50,172 bases of DNA from Deltaproteobacteria bacterium (lineage in GTDB: Bacteria > Myxococcota_C > UBA6777): NCBI GenBank assembly GCA_006226375.1, contig SBHC01000013.1:1-50172 (forward strand). Reading direction: 5' to 3'. Below the pieces are notes generated by a model. That model had not been told where the DNA came from and did no database searches. It saw only the letters and a list, made by a program, of their open reading frames with translations. The first letter of the stretch is position 1. Each line of letters opens with the position of its first letter. This document shows, one piece after another, positions 7,763-14,168 of the stretch. A program made the position numbers and the translations under genes.

Positions 7763-9151
7763 TTATGCCTTTGGCAGGGTGATGACAAATCGGGCTCCTC
7801 CTTCCGGGCGGTTCGATGCGGTGAGGGTTCCCTGATGCAACTCCACAAGGCGGCGCGCGACGGGCAAACCAAGCCCTGTCCCGTGCAATTTGGTGGTCAC
7901 AAACGGGGTGAAGATCGAGTCCATCTTGTCTTCGGGGATGCCTTCTCCCTGATCGTCGATCGTGACCTGGAGCTTACCGCCTTTGGCTGTGACCCTAACT
8001 TCCACGGACGTGTCGTTGGGAGAAGCTTGAAGCGCGTTGTCCATCAAATTGGAGAACACCTGTCGCATCCGTGTTTCGTCCATGGACCAGACTTCGGGTG
8101 CTTTGTCGTTGTGGAATTGGATGCGATCGGTCTGGAGCCCTTCCGCGACTTCTTTTAAGAGAGCCACAGGGTTGAGGTCCTTTCGTTCCAGGCTGCCTAC
8201 TCGAACAAAGTCGAGAAGTTGGCTGCTCAGCTGCTCCAAGCGAACCGCTTCTTGCACCACACGCTCGGCCTTGGGCTTCAGCTTGTCATCGTCGGGCAAG
8301 AACTCTTCCAGCAGCTGTGCGTGGCCCTTTAACGATGTGAGCGGGTTGCGGATCTCATGGGCCAACACGGCCGACATCTCTCCCAGAACCGCGAGCTGCT
8401 GTTGGTGCTGTCTCTGATCTTCCAAGCGCGACAATCTCTTGAGCAGGGCGGCAAAACCAAACATCACCAGCATCAGGGCAAAGGCGACTCCGCCTCCCAC
8501 AGCAAGGGTGCGTTGTGCTTCGTCCTGAACGAGCTTGGCTGACTGCGACTGAAACTCCACAATCAAGAGGGGCGGGCGCCGACGCATGCGCCGTCGTCTC
8601 CACCGACGACGTCGTTGTCTGACGCGCTCTTCGTGCTCTCGTCGCAAGATGGGGTCGTCTGGGATTGCGTTGCGAAACGTACGCCAGCGTTGGATTCGTC
8701 GCCAGCGTTCAATGCGCCATCGTCGAGAGCCTTTGCGTCGACGGGAGCGAAACAATCCCAAGGCGTGCATTCGCAAGCGGTTGTCTGGGAGAAATGTTGC
8801 GTCGTCCAGCAATCGCTTCCGGTTGACAGGGAACAAGGTCTCTCCCTTGGGGGTACCGGCTTCGGCTATTTTGTGTCCGTTGATTCGGTAAATTCCGATG
8901 TACCGAACGCCTTCGACTTTGCGCTTCTTTAAAAGGGGCGCGAGGTCGGCGTCTTTAATTCGTCCTTTGACGGCTTGCAGGTCCCGACGAAGGTCATTGA
9001 TCAATGTATAACCCTCGGCTCGTGCTACCTTTTTGGAGATGCGTTGCGCGCTTCGATAGCTCAGTCCTACGGACACGAGAAGAGCCACACCCATCAAAAC
9101 AGAGAGCCCCAACAGCACCCAGCGAAGTCGCCACCACAATGTCTGGTTCAT
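7763..9151 (-). CDS. Membrane sensor histidine kinase with Arg/Trp-rich periplasmic domain
   Basis: A 462-residue inner-membrane kinase. TM1 spans about residues 12-32, the periplasmic sensor about 33-214, and TM2 about 217-236. The HisKA domain carries H265 in VLAHEIRNPLTSLKGH. HATPase boxes are NLMDNALQAS (N), DQGEGIP (G1) and GTGLGLPVA (G2). The membrane-proximal half of the periplasmic domain (about 136-192) is dense in Arg and Trp (RRRRRWRRRRMRRR), echoing the tail of the Spy-like protein encoded downstream. It is the obvious partner of the NtrC-type regulator 77 bases downstream. Start: the ATG at 9151 has GGAGG 5 bases upstream; the longer frame to 9199 lacks a site. Confidence 0.92.
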   Translation of the reverse strand: MNQTLWWRLRWVLLGLSVLMGVALLVSVGLSYRSAQRISKKVARAEGYTLINDLRRDLQAVKGRIKDADLAPLLKKRKVEGVRYIGIYRINGHKIAEAGTPKGETLFPVNRKRLLDDATFLPDNRLRMHALGLFRSRRRKGSRRWRIERWRRIQRWRTFRNAIPDDPILRREHEERVRQRRRRWRRRRMRRRPPLLIVEFQSQSAKLVQDEAQRTLAVGGGVAFALMLVMFGFAALLKRLSRLEDQRQHQQQLAVLGEMSAVLAHEIRNPLTSLKGHAQLLEEFLPDDDKLKPKAERVVQEAVRLEQLSSQLLDFVRVGSLERKDLNPVALLKEVAEGLQTDRIQFHNDKAPEVWSMDETRMRQVFSNLMDNALQASPNDTSVEVRVTAKGGKLQVTIDDQGEGIPEDKMDSIFTPFVTTKLHGTGLGLPVARRLVELHQGTLTASNRPEGGARFVITLPKA

Positions 9152-9309
9152 CGTTTCCTCCCATCTGCCGGAACGTGGCAGGCAATGTATCACAAGCAAG
9201 TCACGTGCCGAAGTTCAAAGGAATCTTTCTGTGTCTCTTGGTTCTTCCTTGACGGAAAGGGTCATACGTTCTTATGCTGATGGAACTCATAACAAAAAGG
9301 AACGAGACA

Positions 9310-9522
9310 ATGACGGAAGTGCAGAAAAAGCCTCTCGGCTGGCTTCAGATCGTGGGCACCCTTCTTCTGGTTGCTATCGTGTTGGGTGTGTTGTTTGGAT
9401 ACTTTGGTGAAAAGATGGGGCTGTCAGGAAGCTCTCGCACCGCAGCCGTTGGTGGTGGGATTGGCGGCTCCTTGGTGTACCTGTTGATGAAACGTGGACA
9501 ACAAAACGAAAAGTCATCCTAA
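9310..9522 (+). CDS. Small membrane protein of unknown function
   Basis: A 70-residue protein with one clear membrane segment (WLQIVGTLLLVAIVLGVLFG, residues 11-30) and a second Gly-rich hydrophobic stretch (AAVGGGIGGSLVYLLM, residues 42-57) that may form a hairpin in the inner membrane. The ATG at 9310 has AAGGA about 9 bases upstream; the longer frame from 9274 has none. It faces away from the kinase gene and converges with the LysR gene. No family was recognised. Confidence 0.6.
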   Translation: MTEVQKKPLGWLQIVGTLLLVAIVLGVLFGYFGEKMGLSGSSRTAAVGGGIGGSLVYLLMKRGQQNEKSS

Positions 9523-9536
9523 GCTTCTCATCACAA

Positions 9537-10478
9537 CTACATTGGCTCCGTGGCAGGTTGCAGTGTTTGCTTTGCGATGGAGCGAACACGGTCTCTCAAC
9601 CATTGGTTGCCAGGTTCCTGATCCAGGCGACGATGCCAAACAAGCTCAATAGGAAACGGTGATAGCTTCACTGGAGGGGGAAACGTCTGAAGGTTGTGGT
9701 GCTGGGCCATCCAGGATGCGAGCTGAGAGGGCAGGGTGAAGACAAGCTGTGACGACCGCAAAAGCGCCGGTACTGCGAGAAAGAAGGGCACCCGAATCGT
9801 GATGTCGCGGTGAAGTCCTGCGGCAGCGAGGGCGACATCCACTGGACCTTCACCTTCTCCCCTTGTGCTGACCAGACCATGTGGATAACCAGCGTAGCGT
9901 TCGGGTGTGATGGCCTCGTCGAGGAGGGGATGATCGTCTCGTACCAGGCCCAGAAAGTGTTCTTGGTACAACAACTCACATGTGATGTTGGAGGTCGGCT
10001 TGGGGAACACGCCGATTCCCAAATCGATGTCTCCTTCTTCCAAAGCTCTGTAACAGTCGTGGGGTAGGGTAGGTCGGATGGTCAATCGAATGCCAGGGGC
10101 ATGCTCCGCGCAGTGCTCTACCAGCTCAGGCAAAAAGACAGACGCCGCATAATCCAGCGCTGCCACACGGAAGGTTGCTTGCGCAGTGGAAGGGTCGAAC
10201 GTGGGGGGTTTGGTGATCACCGCCTGCAAATGAAGCAGCGCTTGGTGCAACGGAACGGCGATGTGATGGGCCAGAGGTGTTAACTCCATCCCTCCTTTCA
10301 CCCGAACCAGCAACGGATCGTCAAACAAATGACGCAGGCGCTTCAACGTGTTGCTCATGGCAGGCTGACTTACATACAACCTCTCTGCTGCTCGCGAAAC
10401 ACTCCGCTCTTTGAGCAAAAAATCCAAAGCCACCAACAAATTTGTATCTATTTGTGCCAGAGAAACGTCCTGCATCAT
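9537..10478 (-). CDS. LysR-family transcriptional regulator
   Basis: This 313-residue regulator has a typical N-terminal winged helix-turn-helix (residues 8-67; RSVSRAAERLYVSQPAMSNTLKRLR) and a periplasmic-binding-protein-like effector domain (about 95-300). Length matches the family. The gene is divergent from an NmrA-type oxidoreductase, the classic LysR layout in which the regulator binds the shared intergenic region and controls both genes. The effector is unknown. Starts at 10478 and 10475 (ATG ATG) are equally possible. Confidence 0.92.
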   Translation of the reverse strand: MMQDVSLAQIDTNLLVALDFLLKERSVSRAAERLYVSQPAMSNTLKRLRHLFDDPLLVRVKGGMELTPLAHHIAVPLHQALLHLQAVITKPPTFDPSTAQATFRVAALDYAASVFLPELVEHCAEHAPGIRLTIRPTLPHDCYRALEEGDIDLGIGVFPKPTSNITCELLYQEHFLGLVRDDHPLLDEAITPERYAGYPHGLVSTRGEGEGPVDVALAAAGLHRDITIRVPFFLAVPALLRSSQLVFTLPSQLASWMAQHHNLQTFPPPVKLSPFPIELVWHRRLDQEPGNQWLRDRVRSIAKQTLQPATEPM

Positions 10479-10524
10479 GCTGCCCTTGTTGGTTTATAAT
10501 TGTGGTGAATGATGTCATCATATC

Positions 10525-10538
10525 AATTCATTTGAATT
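10525..10538. promoter_or_regulatory. Candidate LysR operator
   Basis: AATTCA-TT-TGAATT is a perfect 14-bp palindrome in the divergent LysR/NmrA interval and contains the T-N(n)-A dyad form preferred by LysR proteins. A second dyad, TGATG-T-CATCA, lies at 10510-10520. Confidence 0.5.
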
Positions 10539-10685
10539 ATGAAAAGTGATTTGTAAGATGAAAAACGTGGTCGGAAGGAAGGTCATCCTGTGCAAGGGAA
10601 GAGGCCAGAGAGCCTTCCGATGCTTTTCTCAAGAAACAACCAACGTCCGCAAACTGTGGACTGTTTTGACAAGGGAGTACAAGTC

Positions 10686-11555
10686 ATGAGTAAGATTTTG
10701 GTCACCGGCGCAACAGGAACAACGGGTCAACAAGTTGTGGAAGCTCTCCTCGCTCAGGGAGCTGACATTCGTTTGGGTGTCAGGACGCCTTCCAAGGTTG
10801 CAAACTTTGTGGAGCGAGGAGCCGAAGCTGTTGTGTACGATTACGATCGTCCAGAGACGTTGCAAGAAGCCATGACCGGCGTTGACCGCGTGTTTTTGTT
10901 GACGCCCTTCAACGAACACTCTGTCGAGTTAACAAAGACTGCGGTTCAGGCTGCTGAGGCTGCTGGTGTTTCGTTTGTATTGAAGCTATCGGCGGTCGGT
11001 GCAGACCCAGAAGCTCCAGGAGGACCGGGGAAATCTCATGGTTTGGCCGAGAACGTAATCAAAGCCAGCAATCTGGCCTGGACGATGTTGCAGCCCACCT
11101 TTTTCCAGGACAACATCCTTAACTTCCAGGGTGCTAGCATCAAGGGACAGGGCCACATCTATGGAGCGTCTGGGGAAGGGAAAGCGTCCTTTGTCAGCGC
11201 AGGCGACATCGGTCGAGCGGCGGCTACCATCCTCCTCAACCCGGAGCCTCATCATGGACAAAGCTATGTTTTGACCGGTCCGGAAGCGTTCAACAACCAA
11301 CAAGTTGCAAGCATGGTCGGTGAAATTGTTGGAAAGCCCGTGACCGCCATCAACCTGACTCCTGAGCAATACGGCGAAGGTATGCGAGCCAACGGTGCTT
11401 CGGAGTGGATGATCGAAAACATGTTGGTGTTGGAAGGCATCAAAGCCAAAGGGTGGGCCGAAGCCGTCTCTCCCGCTTACACGCAAATCACCGGTCAACC
11501 TGGGGAGCACATGTTTGACTACCTGTCAGCCAACAAGGCTCGCCTCGTAGCCTAA
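10686..11555 (+). CDS. NmrA-type NAD(P)-binding oxidoreductase (QorB-like)
   Basis: This 289-residue atypical short-chain dehydrogenase has the N-terminal beta-alpha-beta nucleotide-binding motif GATGTTGQQV (residues 8-17), followed by a basic residue in LGVRTPSK suggesting NADP(H). The motif VDRVFLLTPFNEHSVELTK and the later YVLTGPEAFNNQQVA resemble the NmrA/HSCARG and quinone-oxidoreductase-2 branch. Known members act either as redox sensors or reduce quinones and carbonyls; the sequence alone does not decide. Start: the ATG at 10686 has GGGAG 9 bases upstream, and the glycine motif then falls at the usual distance from the N-terminus. It is probably regulated by the divergent LysR gene. 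Confidence 0.88.
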   Translation: MSKILVTGATGTTGQQVVEALLAQGADIRLGVRTPSKVANFVERGAEAVVYDYDRPETLQEAMTGVDRVFLLTPFNEHSVELTKTAVQAAEAAGVSFVLKLSAVGADPEAPGGPGKSHGLAENVIKASNLAWTMLQPTFFQDNILNFQGASIKGQGHIYGASGEGKASFVSAGDIGRAAATILLNPEPHHGQSYVLTGPEAFNNQQVASMVGEIVGKPVTAINLTPEQYGEGMRANGASEWMIENMLVLEGIKAKGWAEAVSPAYTQITGQPGEHMFDYLSANKARLVA

Positions 11556-11654
11556 GTTCGACCAAGGGAGCCGGAACCACGAAGCACACCAAGAATGGTG
11601 TGTTGGAACAATCTTTGGAACCGTGAGGTTTCATAGACAAGGGTACAAACGAAT

Positions 11655-11680
11655 GGGGCGGTTGCCCCTTCTTTGGTTTA
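11655..11680 (+). terminator. Terminator-like hairpin after the NmrA-type gene
   Basis: GGGGC-GGTT-GCCCC (11655-11668) is followed by TTCTTTGGTTT. An additional CACACC/GGTGTG hairpin lies upstream at 11585-11602. The T tract is interrupted, so the call is moderate. Confidence 0.45.
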
Positions 11681-11763
11681 AGGGTCTTGGCCGAGGCTGA
11701 CGAAAAGCACAGCCTCTCTCGTGTGGGTGTATTGCGATTCATTCCGAAGGAGTGTGTTCCGAT

Positions 11764-13287
11764 ATGCATCAACACAAACAAATGTGGGGGGCCGGTGTTG
11801 CCGTTCTTGTCCTCTGTTCCATCGTGGGCTTCGTGGCAACCGCGTTCTCCCAGAGCAAGCTTGGACAAGGACAATCCGCGTCTGGAGGTATGTTCCTTAA
11901 CAGAACCAACCTTCTCCCTGTGAATCCTCGACAGCTCAACTACGGTGTGGCGGTGAGCGACATCGATAACGACGGAAAGATGGAGTGGATCGTCGCAGGG
12001 TACGGGTTTCGGAACCTTGTCCTCAAATGGAACGGCAAGCAGTTTGTGGATGTTACCCCGTCGGTTTTGGCCGACCGCTCCCGCCAGGCGATTGGCGTGG
12101 CCACTTGTGACATCGACGGCGACGGAAGAGAAGAATTGTATGTCCTCAACACGGATAGCTTCGCTGGTCGCAAGCGGTTTGGGGATCGTTTGTTTGCACA
12201 CCGCAAGGGCAAGTGGGTGGACCTGTTCTCCCTCAAGCAGAACGTGGGTGACCGTAACTTAACGGCCGGTCGCTCTGTCGCCTGTGTGGATCGTGAAGGT
12301 GACGGTCGCTACGAGGTGTTGGTTGCCAATTACGGTGGACCGATGCGGTTGTACAAGTGGAGCAAGGGTGATCGGATCAAAGACATCGCGATGGACGCCC
12401 GCGTGGACCTCACAACAGGCGGACGCGCCGTGGTTTCCGCTCCCCTCGTAACCTCCCGGATGGATATCTTTGCGGCCAACGAGAACGGACCCAACTTTCT
12501 CTTTCGCAACAACGGCGACGGTACATTCTCCGAGATGGCCCGGCAGGCGAAGGTGAGAGACCCTCGGAATCATGGTCGTGGCATCGCAATCCTCGACGCC
12601 AACCAGGACGGGTTCTTCGACATTGTGTACGGAAACTGGGAGGGTCCTCACCGTATGTTTGTCCGCACAGGAAACGTCTACTTTGAAGACAAAATGCCCA
12701 AGGAGATGGCGATCCCATCGAAGATTCGTACGGTCATCGCAGCCGACTTTGATAACAATGGCTACGAAGAGTTGTTCTTTAACAACATTGGTCAGCCCAA
12801 CCGGCTGTTTGCGTACCGCAAGGGTCGCTGGCAAAAAGCCGACATCGGCGATGCCTTAGAGCCCAAAGGTCTTGGAACGGGCGGAGCTGTCGGAGATCTG
12901 GACGGCGACGGTCGCTTGGAGCTGCTTGTCTCACACGGTGAAGCAGGTGCCCAACCTCTGACCTTGTATCACAGCCGGAGCCTGGGTCATGCTTGGATCC
13001 GCATTATGCCGCTTACGCAGTTTGGTGCGCCTGCCCGAGGTGCTGTTGTTACGCTGCAAACGAGCCAACGAACGCAACGTCGAGTGATTGATGCAGGCAG
13101 CGGGTATCTCTGTCAGATGGAGCCGATCGCTCACTTTGGCCTGGGCCAAGAGCGCACCATCAAGCGTGTGACGGTCACTTGGCCAGACGGAACAGCGCGC
13201 ACTCTTCGTAACCTTGCTGTGGAGCAGGTCCATCGTGTGGCCTATCCCAAACCGATGAAGCCCGGAAAACCGATCCCGCGCCGTTGA
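11764..13287 (+). CDS. Exported FG-GAP/VCBS-repeat protein with ASPIC/UnbV domain
   Basis: A 507-residue protein. The N-terminal signal or anchor is hydrophobic (AGVAVLVLCSIVGFVATAF). Several FG-GAP/VCBS repeats with calcium-binding DxDxDG loops follow (VSDIDNDGKMEW, TCDIDGDGREEL, ILDANQDGFFD, VGDLDGDGRLEL), building an integrin-like beta-propeller. The C-terminal 100 residues match the ASPIC/UnbV domain (GAPARGAVVTLQT ... HFGLGQERTIKRVTVTWPDG), the arrangement of the CRTAC1-like family. It probably acts outside the cytoplasm; the ligand is unknown. Start: the ATG at 11764 is 11 bases from AAGGAG; the GTG at 11752 overlaps that site. Confidence 0.9.
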   Translation: MHQHKQMWGAGVAVLVLCSIVGFVATAFSQSKLGQGQSASGGMFLNRTNLLPVNPRQLNYGVAVSDIDNDGKMEWIVAGYGFRNLVLKWNGKQFVDVTPSVLADRSRQAIGVATCDIDGDGREELYVLNTDSFAGRKRFGDRLFAHRKGKWVDLFSLKQNVGDRNLTAGRSVACVDREGDGRYEVLVANYGGPMRLYKWSKGDRIKDIAMDARVDLTTGGRAVVSAPLVTSRMDIFAANENGPNFLFRNNGDGTFSEMARQAKVRDPRNHGRGIAILDANQDGFFDIVYGNWEGPHRMFVRTGNVYFEDKMPKEMAIPSKIRTVIAADFDNNGYEELFFNNIGQPNRLFAYRKGRWQKADIGDALEPKGLGTGGAVGDLDGDGRLELLVSHGEAGAQPLTLYHSRSLGHAWIRIMPLTQFGAPARGAVVTLQTSQRTQRRVIDAGSGYLCQMEPIAHFGLGQERTIKRVTVTWPDGTARTLRNLAVEQVHRVAYPKPMKPGKPIPRR

Positions 13288-13572
13288 TGCAACGTGACAT
13301 CGTTTTGAAATGTTGTATCGAGTGTGAAAGCACATCCAATAGCGGAAAATGTTAGAAAAGGTGAGTTGTTGAGCGGGGTTGGCGCGGCCAAGACGTGCAG
13401 TGTGGGGGAAAGGTGAAGCGGGGGTCACGGTGGAGGAGTTGGCGAGGATGCCGAGGTTGGCGATCTGGATACGCCGAGTGTGACGCGATGCACGAGGTCG
13501 GCAGGTTCGGAGACGCGGTGGGCTGGGCCAGTGTGTGGGGTGGTAGAGGTAAGTGCTTGAAGTTGTTGAGGG

Positions 13573-13599
13573 TGGGGTGAAGTCGTAACAAGGTAGCCG
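13573..13599 (+). other. 16S rRNA 3'-end-like island
   Basis: Twenty-seven bases including GAAGTCGTAACAAGGTAGCC are, from memory, identical to the universal segment near the 3' end of bacterial 16S rRNA (about E. coli 1484-1510). Neither the helix-44 sequence upstream nor the final helix and CCTCCT anti-Shine-Dalgarno tail downstream is present, so this is not a 16S gene. Confidence 0.6.
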
Positions 13600-13816
13600 G
13601 ACTCTTCGTCCGCGCCGGGATGGTGCGATGGGCGGTGCTGGCGGCGGCGGCGGCGTGGACCCGGTGTGGTACTGGGTGCGGTGAAAGTTCTGAGTGCCGC
13701 CCACGAATTCGCAGGCCGCCCGCCTTCATCTCACATGCCGCCCAGGTCCAGATCGAGGCGCTGAACAGTAGGATCTGCACTGCCTTCTTCCACCCCTGTC
13801 TACACTTGTGGAATAC

Positions 13817-13905
13817 CTTTCTCCTTAGGGCTCGTATCGCAAGCCCCTCAACGGAGAAAGCTCTCTTTCGAGAACGACCGGCAAACAGGCCGAAGCCTCC
13901 CGGTC
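13817..13905 (-). ncRNA. Candidate small structured RNA with UUCG and GAAA tetraloops
   Basis: Read on the minus strand, GACCGG (13905-13900) pairs with CCGGTC and encloses AGGC-UUCG-GCCU. Next comes UCUC-GAAA-GAGA (13873-13862). Last is an 8-bp helix CUUUCUCC/GGAGAAAG (13860-13853 with 13824-13817) enclosing the 7-bp GGGCUUG/CGAGCCC stem. Two stable tetraloop classes (cUUCGg and GNRA) appear only on the minus strand, which sets the orientation. It matches no riboswitch or small RNA that I can name. Confidence 0.45.
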
Positions 13906-14168
13906 AGTGAAGCCTATGGGATGTGTCATTTCTTTCTCTTTCAAAGAACCCGAACAGTGTACATAGCTACCCACCCGGTCGCAAGGGGGTCTACTCTTCC
14001 TCCAAAGAATAGAAAATCCACTCTTTCAAAAAAGTTTGTCACAGATGAGGAGGGTTGGACGGTCCTAAGGGTGCAACAGAGAGAGAGCGCGCTTCTTCAA
14101 AACCGGAAACATTGTGGTACAAAGTAGTTACGTGCATCGTGCCGTAACGTTGAGTATGGAAGACAATC

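Larger units (their letters stand above)
13288..14168. other. Gene-free 0.9 kb with G-rich tract and RNA-like elements
   Basis: No convincing gene. From about 13370 to 13760 the plus strand is strongly G-rich, unlike the flanking genes, and the apparent minus-strand frame there is a Pro/His/Arg-rich low-complexity product. The interval holds a 27-base exact 16S rRNA-like island (13573-13599) and a compact hairpin cluster (13817-13905). The last 150 bases should contain the promoter for the WD40/caspase gene block; GGAAAC at about 14105 could be an ECF-type -35 element, but no matching -10 is convincing. Confidence 0.5.

Noticed and set aside
13352-13780. Minus-strand 142-codon frame
   Set aside because: Pro/His/Ser/Arg-rich low-complexity product caused by a G-rich plus strand; no plausible start site.
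13876-13905. Resemblance to a GEMM (c-di-GMP) riboswitch core
   Set aside because: GGCAAAC and GAAGCCTCC words occur, but the helices do not fit the GEMM fold and the stable tetraloops are on the other strand.
14059-14070. Twelve-base match to 23S rRNA (ACGGTCCTAAGG)
   Set aside because: A 12-base match to some part of 23S rRNA is expected by chance in a window this long; no flanking similarity.
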